Part shown: positions 8,273 to 16,672 of the stretch, piece after piece
Position numbering within the stretch: position 1 is the first letter of the stretch
How the letters are laid out: every line of letters begins with the position of its first letter
From: Caldifarciminota bacterium
Lineage (GTDB): Bacteria; Hydrothermota; Hydrothermia; LBFQ01; DSFT01
DNA: 64,000 nt
Direction: 5' to 3'
NCBI GenBank assembly: GCA_025060695.1
Contig: JANXBH010000009.1
Span: forward strand, 1-64,000
Position numbers and translations under genes: made by a program
The notes under the pieces: generated by a model
The model's database searches: none
What the model saw: only the letters and a program-made list of their open reading frames with translations
Told to the model about the DNA's origin: nothing

Positions 8273-9783
8273 TGCGTAAAATGCCTAATACCTGTAAATA
8301 CAAGCTTTATATTATATTTCCTTGCTTTTTCTATAATTTCTTTATCTCTAATTGAACCACCTGGCTCTACTATTAAGTAAATTCCATTTTCATGTGCAAG
8401 TTCAATACTATCTGAAAATGGGAAAAATCCATCGCTTATTAAAATGCTATTTTTTGACCTTTCCCCTGATTTCATAATAGCAACTTTAAGCGCGTCAATC
8501 CTACTTGTCTGACCTATACCCATACCAACCGTAGAAAAATCCTTTACTAATAAAATTGCATTTGACTTCATATACTTTATTACTTTAAGACCAAACTCTA
8601 TATTTTTTATTTCATATTCAGTTAAATTTTCACCACTTAAAAGCTCCATCTTTGAATACAAAACACTATCATCTTCACATATTAGAATATCTCCTCCAAT
8701 ATCTCTAATAAAAAACTTAGGCTTATTAAAATCTTTAACTTTTAACAGCTTTCTATTTTTCTTCTTTCTTAAAATTTCAATACTATCGTTTGTATAGTCT
8801 TTAGCTATAATGATTTCATAAAACTGTTCGTTCAGTAAATGTGCAACTTCCTCATTTACTAAAAAATTAAATGCAACTATTCCACCATATGCGGAAGTTT
8901 TATCGCTTTCATATGCTTTTAAATATACCTCAGTATCACTACTTCCTATTGCAACACCACATGGATTATTGTGCTTTACAATGGCACAAGCAAACTCACT
9001 AAACTCACTTACAATACTATAAGCATAAAAACTATCAAGAAGGTTATTATATGATAGCTCTTTTCCATAAATTAGTTCTATAGACTGAGAAAAACCCTTA
9101 TAGTAATTGTTAAACAATAAACTTGCATTTTGATGAGGATTTTCTCCATATTTTAATTTAAACCCCTTCCTATAAGAAAAAACTACTTCACTATCAAATA
9201 AGCTATATTTCCACCTATTTAAAAGTTCGTTATAAATGAAACTATCATAGCTTGCACTCTTGTAAAATGCCTTTAATGCAAGTTTCCTTCTATCTTCAAT
9301 ACTAAGAATATTAGTTTTTAATTTCTCAATTACCCAGCTCAAATCATTTAAATCTACTATAACTATTACATCTTTATAGTTCTTTGCACCTGCCCTAATT
9401 AAAGAAATTCCACCAATATCAATAAATTCAAATAGTTTTTCCTCATCATATTCTATCTTTGAAAAATTTTCAAAAGGATATAATTCTACTATTACTAATT
9501 CAATATTAGGAATATTGTTTTCCATTGCCTCTATTATATGTTTTTGAACATTTCTCCTATAAAGTATTCCACCAAATATATATGAATTTAATGTTTTTAC
9601 CCTTCCGTCAAATAGTTCTTTTTGACTAAACAATTCACCAATAGTATTAACATCTATTTGCAAATTTCTTAAATAGCTTGCAGTTCCATCTGTAGAGATA
9701 ATTCTATATCCAAGATTTATTAGTTCTATTACATACTTCTCTATATTTTCTTTTGACCATACTGAAACGAGTGCATACTTCAT
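8269..9783 (-). CDS. purH: Bifunctional AICAR transformylase / IMP cyclohydrolase
   Basis: 504 residues, normal for PurH, which does the last two steps of IMP synthesis. The N-terminal cyclohydrolase part shows ISTDGTASYLR, FDGRVKTL and VIVELYPF; the transformylase part shows KHNNPCGVAIG, SAYGGIVAFN, GMGIGQTSR and SDGFFPFSDSIE. It stands alone, with no other purine genes nearby. The ATG is 10 bases from a minus-strand TAAAAT box, in a 34-base gap shared with ymdB. Confidence 0.95.
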   Translation of the reverse strand: MKYALVSVWSKENIEKYVIELINLGYRIISTDGTASYLRNLQIDVNTIGELFSQKELFDGRVKTLNSYIFGGILYRRNVQKHIIEAMENNIPNIELVIVELYPFENFSKIEYDEEKLFEFIDIGGISLIRAGAKNYKDVIVIVDLNDLSWVIEKLKTNILSIEDRRKLALKAFYKSASYDSFIYNELLNRWKYSLFDSEVVFSYRKGFKLKYGENPHQNASLLFNNYYKGFSQSIELIYGKELSYNNLLDSFYAYSIVSEFSEFACAIVKHNNPCGVAIGSSDTEVYLKAYESDKTSAYGGIVAFNFLVNEEVAHLLNEQFYEIIIAKDYTNDSIEILRKKKNRKLLKVKDFNKPKFFIRDIGGDILICEDDSVLYSKMELLSGENLTEYEIKNIEFGLKVIKYMKSNAILLVKDFSTVGMGIGQTSRIDALKVAIMKSGERSKNSILISDGFFPFSDSIELAHENGIYLIVEPGGSIRDKEIIEKARKYNIKLVFTGIRHFTH

Positions 9784-9817
9784 AAGTTAGAAAATTTTAA
9801 TCTTTAAAATTTTTTAT
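9784..9817. promoter_or_regulatory. Very short divergent promoter, purH / ymdB
   Basis: Only 34 bases separate the two start codons. The minus-strand TAAAAT (9794-9799) and the plus-strand TAAAAT (9805-9810) are 5 bases apart and lie 10 and 7 bases from their ATGs. Any -35 element would have to sit within the other gene. Confidence 0.6.
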
Positions 9818-10609
9818 ATGTCAAAATTTCTTAGAGTATTAGCGATTGGAGATGTTTACGGACATCCCGGTAGAGATATTCTAAAAAGGTTTATTTTAGA
9901 TTTAAAGAAAAAATATAATCCAAGCATCATTATAGTAAATGGGGAAAATGCGGCACATGGAAGGGGAATAAGTCCTAAAATCTATGAGGAAATTATTTCT
10001 CTTGGTATCGATGTTATAACTCTTGGAAATCATACATTCGATGAGGAAAAAGTATTAGAAATCATTGAAAAGCCTGAAATACTTGTTCCATATAACTATC
10101 CCGATGGGACACCCGGAAGGAAGATATTTGAATTTGAATATTATGGTAGAAAGGTAAAGGTTTTGAATCTTCTTGGAAGATTATTTATGGATGATTTTAG
10201 AATAGATGACCCTTTTAGAAAAGCTATAGAAGTATATGAAAAAGACCCAGATGCAATTTATATTTTAGACTTTCATGCGGAAGCTACAAGCGAAAAATTG
10301 GCAATGGGTTTATTCCTTGATGGTAAATATTCATTAGTATTTGGGACACATACGCATGTTCAAACTGCTGATGAAAGAATATTTCCAAATGGAACAGCGT
10401 ATATTACAGATATTGGAATGACAGGAGGACTTCTCTCAGTTATTGGTGCGGACTATAAAGTAGTAATAGAAAGATTTCTATATCCTCACATTAAAAAGAA
10501 AGCAGAGCCTTCTTATTTAGACTTACACATTCAAGGTATATACTGCGAAATCGATATTAATACTAAAAAAGCTTATAAAATTCAAAGAATCTCAGTTAAG
10601 AATATTTAA
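9818..10609 (+). CDS. ymdB: YmdB-family metallophosphoesterase
   Basis: 263 residues, standard for this family of two-metal phosphodiesterases that hydrolyse 2',3'-cyclic AMP-type nucleotides in tested members. Metal-binding motifs are visible in order: GDVYGHPGR, VNGENAAHGRG, LGNHTFD, LDFHAEATSEK and GTHTHVQTAD. The ATG is 7 bases after a TAAAAT box. In many bacteria ymdB follows rny; no rny is here. The physiological role in this organism is unknown. Confidence 0.92.
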   Translation: MSKFLRVLAIGDVYGHPGRDILKRFILDLKKKYNPSIIIVNGENAAHGRGISPKIYEEIISLGIDVITLGNHTFDEEKVLEIIEKPEILVPYNYPDGTPGRKIFEFEYYGRKVKVLNLLGRLFMDDFRIDDPFRKAIEVYEKDPDAIYILDFHAEATSEKLAMGLFLDGKYSLVFGTHTHVQTADERIFPNGTAYITDIGMTGGLLSVIGADYKVVIERFLYPHIKKKAEPSYLDLHIQGIYCEIDINTKKAYKIQRISVKNI

Positions 10610-10617
10610 ATGAGCTC

Positions 10618-10623
10618 TAAAAT
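10618..10623 (+). promoter_or_regulatory. -10-like box of the 10630 gene
   Basis: A TAAAAT hexamer in the context CTCTAAAATTT lies 6 bases before a GTG start, right after the ymdB stop. It supports both the GTG choice and separate transcription. Confidence 0.5.
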
Positions 10624-10629
10624 TTCAGT

Positions 10630-11562
10630 GTGATTTTAGTTATTTCTTTTCTTAATATCTACGATACTACAGGAAGCTTGAAAATTTCTGATGAATTTGC
10701 TATCATTCATGGTAAAGTAAATGGTGATATTTCATTGCTTAATGGTTCAATATTGCTTACTGATAGTGGTTATATAAATGGAAATATAGAATTTTTCGGT
10801 GATAGTTTAATATTGCAAGGTAGAGTTAATGGCTACGTATCATTTATAGGTAAAAAGGTTAATATTTCAGGAAGATTAGTTGGAGATGTTTTGCTTATTG
10901 GTTATGACGTAATTATTGATAGTTCTGGGTATATTAATGGCAATGCCGATATTGTTGCAATAAACTATGAAGATAATGGGAAAATTACAGGTGAAAAGCG
11001 ACTTATCTCAGTAGGCGCTCTATTACAAATTTTAGAGAAAAGAGAGAAAGCAGAAATTGCTAAGGATGCTAACAAAAATCCAATAGCGCATATAATAACT
11101 CTTCTTATCTTTTTTATAATAACATTTATCACATTTTTATTTATAAAAAATCTCATTCCTAATCTGCTTGAAAAGTTTTACGAAAACCCAACAAGAACTG
11201 TTATTATAGGACTAATTTTTTCACTTCTTGTTGTCCCAATATTGATATTATTGATAATCAGTATTATAGGTATACTACTTATTCCTCTATACCTTATTTT
11301 TATAGCAGCTTTCACAATCTCATCTATTGCTGTAGGTCTTACTTTTGTTGGTAAGACTATATCTAAAAATCTTGGAATAAAGGATAACCTATGGGCTTAC
11401 TATTTTATTGGAGTTTTTATGACGATTTTGTTCTATGTACTGCATATTACATTTAACTTAATTAATCTTGATTGGTTAGGTTTTACTTTGCTTGGTTCAT
11501 ATGCAGGTATTTTAATTATAATTGGTCTTGGTAGTTTATCAAGAGCTGCATTTAAGATTTAG
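10630..11562 (+). CDS. Bactofilin-like repeat domain joined to a membrane domain
   Basis: 310 residues from a GTG start set 6 bases after a TAAAAT box. After a short hydrophobic leader (MILVISFLNIYD) come about 110 residues of alternating strands with repeated G-x-V/I-N/S-G-D/Y patterns (HGKVNGDISLLNGS, QGRVNGYVSFIGKKVNISG), the beta-helix pattern of polymer-forming bactofilin-type domains. The C-terminal half has several hydrophobic helices (from about 155 on) separated by short loops. Probably an envelope scaffold or membrane-shaping protein; the function is not known. If the leader is a signal, the repeat domain lies outside the cytoplasm. Confidence 0.75.
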   Translation: MILVISFLNIYDTTGSLKISDEFAIIHGKVNGDISLLNGSILLTDSGYINGNIEFFGDSLILQGRVNGYVSFIGKKVNISGRLVGDVLLIGYDVIIDSSGYINGNADIVAINYEDNGKITGEKRLISVGALLQILEKREKAEIAKDANKNPIAHIITLLIFFIITFITFLFIKNLIPNLLEKFYENPTRTVIIGLIFSLLVVPILILLIISIIGILLIPLYLIFIAAFTISSIAVGLTFVGKTISKNLGIKDNLWAYYFIGVFMTILFYVLHITFNLINLDWLGFTLLGSYAGILIIIGLGSLSRAAFKI

Positions 11563-11568
11563 AGAAAC

Positions 11569-11934
11569 TTACTTTCTATCTATTGAAAATTTACCTGCTC
11601 CAAGAAAAATAAGGGAAGTATATAATATTAGATATAAAATCTCCATTTCATTTTCTTTAATAGTTTCTCCTAAAACAAAAAGCTTAAAGTATACAACGAA
11701 TATGAAATTTATAGTTAAAATAATGGCAGATACTCTGGTAAAAAGTCCAACAATTATAAAAACTGCAAATAGCGTTTCTGATAAAACAGAAGCCCAAGTA
11801 AAGAGCTCAGGAAATGGAAGACCAATCATCTTTACTGCCTTATAGTGAGGATTTTGTATTTTCGGTAAACCATGGTATACTAAAAGCATAAAGCTTGGGA
11901 TAGCTCTGATAAGTAAAATTCCAATATCTCTCAT
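11569..11934 (-). CDS. DoxX-family small membrane protein
   Basis: 121 residues with four hydrophobic helices, the typical DoxX size. The motif LIRAIPSFMLLVYHGLPKI at the start and the later GLFTRVSAIILTINF match the family, whose members accompany quinone-linked oxidoreductases or stress responses. The ATG is 35 bases after the stop of the large subtilase gene, with a GC-rich hairpin in between, so it may be read through or have its own promoter. It ends 6 bases from the convergent bactofilin-like gene. Confidence 0.8.
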   Translation of the reverse strand: MRDIGILLIRAIPSFMLLVYHGLPKIQNPHYKAVKMIGLPFPELFTWASVLSETLFAVFIIVGLFTRVSAIILTINFIFVVYFKLFVLGETIKENEMEILYLILYTSLIFLGAGKFSIDRK

Positions 11935-11947
11935 ATCTTTTATTTAC

Positions 11948-11963
11948 CCGCCCCAAAGGGCGG
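11948..11963 (-). terminator. GC-rich hairpin after the subtilase gene (terminator-like)
   Basis: A 6-bp perfect stem (CCGCCC/GGGCGG) with a 4-base loop stands out in very AT-rich DNA between the subtilase stop and the DoxX start. No clear U-run follows on the minus strand, so it may be a 3'-end stabiliser or attenuator rather than a classic terminator. Confidence 0.45.
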
Positions 11964-11969
11964 AAAGTT

Positions 11970-14597
11970 TTAATTATTTATTAGCTTATATAACTTATCA
12001 TCTATTTTTAAAATGTATATTCCCTTTAATTTCAAAGGAATTTTATGTATACCGTATTTTGCACCATTAATCTTAGTACTATATATTTTTGCTCCACTCA
12101 CTGAATAGAGCTCTATATTTAAGTCCTTACTCTCTTTAAAGTGATACTTGATTACAAGTTTTGAATTTGTAATAGTTGGATATATACCAAAAGGTATTAA
12201 GCCAACTTCATCAGAAGAAACGTTTACAAAACAATTTAAAATTGCAGAAAGTAAGTCCTCTCTTTTATTCCAACCAGAATGATTATTACTTATGGCTTCA
12301 AATGGACCTGCTAAGAATACAGTTTTACACATTCCATTACTTAATTGATATACAATAGCACCTCCATAATCACCTGAACCTGTAAGTGTGGTCCATCTAA
12401 ATGCCCTTCTTGAGTTTGGATTGTTAGGAGCTATATTATCATCTGAATTGGCATTTTGAGCACCATCAGGATTTACCAATCTAAATCTCATGTTATTTCC
12501 TAAGGGGTCATTTGCATCCGCAACCATAGCCCTATAGGCTATGCCCGTTTGAACTATATTCGCACCTAAGTGGTTTTGAATAAAAGCTGAACCAATTGGA
12601 TCTTCTGCAAGGTACTGACTTGATATGAATAATTTCTTATTAGCATTTAGCCAAGATATAAGAGAGTCTCTTTCTTGGGATGTCATTACGTTTACATTTC
12701 TATTCCCTGTATGCCAAATTATTATATTTCTTGTAGAAGAAATAAACAACTGTGGTTCATTGAACTTGACAATTTCATAAACTTTATTTAAATTCTCAAG
12801 TGTCTGGGAATAGTAAGTTTCAAAGTTAGTCAAAGTATCACCATCTACCACAAGTATATCAGGATAACCTATAATAAGTCTTAAGTTTATTAAAGTATCT
12901 GCATTTTGAGGAGTTGAAATTATTTTCACTTTAAAGTCCCAAAATCTTGGTTGTGTTCCTGAAACAGAAAATTCAAAAAAGTCATTAGGCTCAAGAGTTT
13001 GATCCGTACTAAGAGAACTAACACTTATAGTTCCATCTATCACATTTATATTAGGGTCATTATTTATAAGTTGAATTTGAATATTACTTGCATTTCTATA
13101 GCATCTTAAGTTCGTAAGTGTTAAATATAATTTTACTTGCTCATTAACTTCTGCTCTTTTATTATTATTATAATTACTATCATCTACTCTCATTTTTATA
13201 ACATTTATACCTGCAAATTTTGCCATTCTTACTGCCTTGAACATATTAACTCTTCCCGAACCAAGCTTTCCTACATATGAAGGGTTTAATGCATCTATAT
13301 TATCCGCAGAACATACCAAAATTGTATCTACATCATCTACACTTAAACTTGGATTTGCAGCTTTTATCATAGCACCAACACCCGCTGCTGATGGACTTGC
13401 CATAGATGTTCCAGAGTATGCAGCATAACCGAAAGTATTATTTGAGGAGTTCCAAGCTGTTGAATATACAGGATCACCTGGTGCGGAAACATCCACACAA
13501 CTTCCATAGTTTGAAAAAGATGCCCTTATATCACTTTGCATAGTAGCTGCAACACATATAGTTGCATCATTATAACAACAAGGATATCTTGGACTAACAC
13601 CTACATCTAAATCTTGATTACCTGCTGCAGCATAGTTATTAGCTCCCATACTCCTTGCATAGAGAAGTGAATTTCTCGCCGAACCGCTATATCCGGAACC
13701 ACCATAGGAATGATTAGTTATATGAGCTCCTTTATTTGCAGCGTAATAAGTCGCATTTATTGGTTGAGTTATATAACCACAAGTTCCCGCCTGTATAGCC
13801 ATATTCTTTGCATTCCATGCTTCACCTGCTACACCAACACCATTATTAGTCCAAGCAGCCATTATACCTGTTACGTGTGTTCCGTGGTCATCATATAAAC
13901 TATTGCAGGGATTAGGTTTGGGGTTTCTATCATTTCCTGTAAAATCCCAGCCGATTAAATCATCAATAAATCCATTACCATCATTATCTACATTATTCAA
14001 GTCTCCAGGGTCAAAAACCCAAGTAGAACCATTAAATATAATAGTCTGTCCATTACCATTGGCATCTTCTCCGAGATTGTTCCATATTACTCCACCTAAG
14101 TCAGGATGGTCCCAAGCCACACCACCATCTATTGCAGCAACAACTATATTATCCGCCTTATTAATATCCCAAGCACTATATGCCTGAATTTTACTTAAGT
14201 GCCACTGATTATTAATTAGAGGATCATTTGGAGTTAGTTCTATTTTGTATATATACCAAGGTTCAACATAGTCAAATAAACCAGTAAACTGAAGTTCTTT
14301 TACTATTTTAGGTACATCCACTTCGTTATTAAAGTAAATTACAATAATTCTATCTAAGCCAAACTCCATTGCTTTAGGTGTTATTTTACCAAGAACTAAA
14401 CCCTCTATGGACTTTATACTATAATTAGAAAGCAACGTGTTTACACTATGGGGAAGTTTGTAAAATCTTGTAAGAGCACCATTTACATATTTCATGTCTG
14501 AAAGCTCAAATAAAGGAAGATATTCACTCTTTATCTGAGCTATTACCCTATCCTTAAAATACAGAACATCATTTAAATTTAAAATAATTAAAAGCAT
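11970..14597 (-). CDS. Secreted subtilisin-like serine protease (S8) with C-terminal sorting domain
   Basis: 875 residues. The catalytic triad is intact: Asp about 157 (AAIDGGVAWDHPDL), His about 238 (DDHGTHVTG) and Ser about 398 (GTSMASP). Between Asp and His is a calcium-loop insertion (NNVDNDGNGFIDD), common in exported subtilases. Residues 25-125 look like a propeptide. After a beta-rich region, the last 75 residues form a type IX-like sorting tail (IELYSVSGAKIYS ... KGIYILKI). The N-terminal leader is only MLLIILN with no positive charge. The ATG sits 6 bases after a TAAAAT box, so no upstream extension is likely. Probably degrades protein or peptides outside the cell or on its surface. 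Confidence 0.93.
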   Translation of the reverse strand: MLLIILNLNDVLYFKDRVIAQIKSEYLPLFELSDMKYVNGALTRFYKLPHSVNTLLSNYSIKSIEGLVLGKITPKAMEFGLDRIIVIYFNNEVDVPKIVKELQFTGLFDYVEPWYIYKIELTPNDPLINNQWHLSKIQAYSAWDINKADNIVVAAIDGGVAWDHPDLGGVIWNNLGEDANGNGQTIIFNGSTWVFDPGDLNNVDNDGNGFIDDLIGWDFTGNDRNPKPNPCNSLYDDHGTHVTGIMAAWTNNGVGVAGEAWNAKNMAIQAGTCGYITQPINATYYAANKGAHITNHSYGGSGYSGSARNSLLYARSMGANNYAAAGNQDLDVGVSPRYPCCYNDATICVAATMQSDIRASFSNYGSCVDVSAPGDPVYSTAWNSSNNTFGYAAYSGTSMASPSAAGVGAMIKAANPSLSVDDVDTILVCSADNIDALNPSYVGKLGSGRVNMFKAVRMAKFAGINVIKMRVDDSNYNNNKRAEVNEQVKLYLTLTNLRCYRNASNIQIQLINNDPNINVIDGTISVSSLSTDQTLEPNDFFEFSVSGTQPRFWDFKVKIISTPQNADTLINLRLIIGYPDILVVDGDTLTNFETYYSQTLENLNKVYEIVKFNEPQLFISSTRNIIIWHTGNRNVNVMTSQERDSLISWLNANKKLFISSQYLAEDPIGSAFIQNHLGANIVQTGIAYRAMVADANDPLGNNMRFRLVNPDGAQNANSDDNIAPNNPNSRRAFRWTTLTGSGDYGGAIVYQLSNGMCKTVFLAGPFEAISNNHSGWNKREDLLSAILNCFVNVSSDEVGLIPFGIYPTITNSKLVIKYHFKESKDLNIELYSVSGAKIYSTKINGAKYGIHKIPLKLKGIYILKIDDKLYKLINN

Positions 14598-14649
14598 AGC
14601 TAAATTTTAAAGGTAAAAAGTGATAGTCTTTAAAATTTTAATTAAATTT
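14598..14649. promoter_or_regulatory. Divergent promoter, subtilase / rsmH
   Basis: A minus-strand TAAAAT (14604-14609) is 6 bases from the subtilase ATG; a plus-strand TAAAAT (14631-14636) is 13 bases from the rsmH ATG chosen here at 14650. Confidence 0.55.
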
Positions 14650-15498
14650 ATGCATAAGCCTGTAATGGTAAGAGAAGTAATTGAGCTAACTAAACCAAAG
14701 ATAGATAGTATAGTAATTGATGCAACTTTTGGATTTGGAGGACATGCAAGAGCATTTTATGAAATAGTAAAAAATGGACTTATAGTTGGTTTTGAAAAAA
14801 ATCCATTTACATATGAAATAGCCAAAGAGCTATACAAAAATTATGAAAGAATAAGAATTTTTAATGTTGGATATGAGAATATGTTAGAAGTTATTGAAAA
14901 ATTAGAATTAGTCGGTAAAGTTGATATTGTAATTTTCGATCTTGGACTTTCTTTGTTTCTAATTAAAAAATCTAATCTTGGATTTAGCTATAAAAGTGAT
15001 GAAGTACTGGATATGAGATTCAATCCAAATGAGGGGAAACCACTATATGAAATATTAGAAAAATTAGAACAAAAGGAAATAGAGAAAATATTAAGAAATT
15101 ACGGAGACATAAAACATGCACGGAAAATTTCATATGAAATAGTAAGGAATAAACCTATAAGAAGAACTATTCAATTAAGGGAAATTGTAGAAAGATTAGC
15201 ACCAAGAAATAAGAAGGATAAATTATTGAAGAAAACTTTTCAAGCCTTTAGAATTTTTGTAAATGATGAGGTAAATACTATAAAAAAAGGATTATTAAAT
15301 GCTTACAAATGCTTAAAAATTGAAGGAAGACTTGCAGTTTTAAGCTATCACTCTATTGAAGATAGAATAGTAAAAAATCTATCTAAATCTCCACTCTTTA
15401 TTCCACTTTTTAAAAAACCATTAACACCATCACAAGAAGAAATATTAGAAAATCCGAGGTCAAGAAGTGCAAAACTAAGGGTTTTTCTTAAGAAATGA
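14650..15498 (+). CDS. rsmH: 16S rRNA (cytosine-1402-N4) methyltransferase
   Basis: 282 residues from the ATG at 14650 (MHKPVMVREVIEL), which matches the family N-terminus; the ORF-track start at 14620 overlaps the -10 box and is unlikely. AdoMet motif DATFGFGGHA, FDLGLSL, LDMRFNP and the C-terminal SYHSIEDRIVK and NPRSRSAKLR are all characteristic. RsmH methylates the ribosomal P-site cytosine. In most bacteria it heads the division-wall cluster, but here a CorC-like gene follows with a 4-base overlap and no mur or fts genes are present. Confidence 0.93.
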   Translation: MHKPVMVREVIELTKPKIDSIVIDATFGFGGHARAFYEIVKNGLIVGFEKNPFTYEIAKELYKNYERIRIFNVGYENMLEVIEKLELVGKVDIVIFDLGLSLFLIKKSNLGFSYKSDEVLDMRFNPNEGKPLYEILEKLEQKEIEKILRNYGDIKHARKISYEIVRNKPIRRTIQLREIVERLAPRNKKDKLLKKTFQAFRIFVNDEVNTIKKGLLNAYKCLKIEGRLAVLSYHSIEDRIVKNLSKSPLFIPLFKKPLTPSQEEILENPRSRSAKLRVFLKK

Positions 15499-16358
15499 TA
15501 TCTTATATTTTAATTTCCTCAATAATCCTTATTCTCGGTTTTAGCTTTGTAGCATTTGAAATTGCCTATTTATCTTGCACTTATCCTATAATATTTGAAA
15601 ATACAAAAAATAAAATATTCATTGAAAACCCAGCAGGTATATTATTTACTATACTTTTAGGAGTAAATTTACTTGCTATATCTTATGCTATTATTAGTTT
15701 TGAATTTTTCAAAAAAATTCTACCTTTGGAAAGTGCAATAGTTTTTAGTGGAATATTTTCAACAGTTAACTTCGTATTCTTTTCGGAATATATTCCAAGG
15801 TTTTTTGCAAGAAGACATCCTGAAATAATTCTTAGATATTTCAAAGGTTTAATTTCTTTGTCTTACTATATAGTCTATCCAATAAATTACTTAATTGGTA
15901 AGCTTTTGCCAAGAAAACCAGAGGGAATTTTAGAATTTTATTTAGACGAGCTTGAAAGGTCAAAAATTATAGATAGTTCTCAAAAAAGTTTAATTCAAAA
16001 AAGTATGAAATTAATAGATATGCCCGCAAGCTTAGTAGTTAAACCCTATAGCGAGTTTGATATAATTGACATAGAAAAGTTTAAATTAACCAATTACAAA
16101 TCGGATATTATTGTCATAAAAAAAGAAAACGATATCTTAGGATTTATCTACAAAAAGGACTTATTAAAGTTAGAAGACATGGACTTAAAGGACATCATTA
16201 GAAAACCAGTATTTCTTGAAAAGAATAAAAGTATATACGATGCCATAAATTTGATGAAAGAAAGAAAAACAAGTGTAATTTTTACTAATGAGGGTATTTT
16301 AACCATTGAGGATATTTGGGAATCAGTTAGTGTTGCTATTTCCTCATTTTCTAAATAA
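15495..16358 (+). CDS. CNNM/CorC-like membrane protein with CBS region
   Basis: 287 residues, start ATG overlapping the rsmH stop (ATGA). The N-terminal 140 residues hold about four hydrophobic helices in a DUF21-like pattern (SEYIPRFFARRHPE resembles the family's conserved EIxPK-type segment). The rest resembles a divergent pair of CBS motifs (DIIVIKKENDILGFIYKKDLLKLE, then SIYDAINLMKERKTSVIF). The family is linked to magnesium/cobalt transport or efflux. It is short and divergent, so the exact role is uncertain. Overlaps the convergent DUF2905 gene by 15 bases. Confidence 0.8.
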   Translation: MISYILISSIILILGFSFVAFEIAYLSCTYPIIFENTKNKIFIENPAGILFTILLGVNLLAISYAIISFEFFKKILPLESAIVFSGIFSTVNFVFFSEYIPRFFARRHPEIILRYFKGLISLSYYIVYPINYLIGKLLPRKPEGILEFYLDELERSKIIDSSQKSLIQKSMKLIDMPASLVVKPYSEFDIIDIEKFKLTNYKSDIIVIKKENDILGFIYKKDLLKLEDMDLKDIIRKPVFLEKNKSIYDAINLMKERKTSVIFTNEGILTIEDIWESVSVAISSFSK

Positions 16359-16559
16359 AAAGAAAATTATAGTTAAAATAATGCTTAGTATTATAGAAAG
16401 AAGTATAGAAGTGCCCAATGGAAAATAAAAAGTAAAGTTATCTTTTTGTATCAATATATCACCGGGAAGCTTAAATTTTGGTAAAAATAGAAATATAAGA
16501 CCAACTATTATAAATATAAAACCAATAATTATCAATAACTTTGAAACTTCAGAAAACAT
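16344..16559 (-). CDS. Small membrane protein, DUF2905 family
   Basis: About 71 residues from the ATG at 16559 (MFSEVSKLLIIIG). Two hydrophobic helices flank the family signature LPKFKLPGDILIQKDNFTFYFPL. The ORF-track start 13 codons upstream is possible, but the DUF2905 domain starts at the later ATG. A TAAAAT box lies about 20 bases upstream. Function unknown across bacteria. Confidence 0.85.
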   Translation of the reverse strand: MFSEVSKLLIIIGFIFIIVGLIFLFLPKFKLPGDILIQKDNFTFYFPLGTSILLSIILSIILTIIFFLFRK

Positions 16560-16672
16560 ATTAAAACAGCAATTTTTAAATTTTAAAGTATAATTCAATT
16601 TGCTAAATTTAGGTTATGTAAATTTAATTTTTAGGTAATTTTAAAATTTAGAACTTTAAAGGAGGTTAAAAC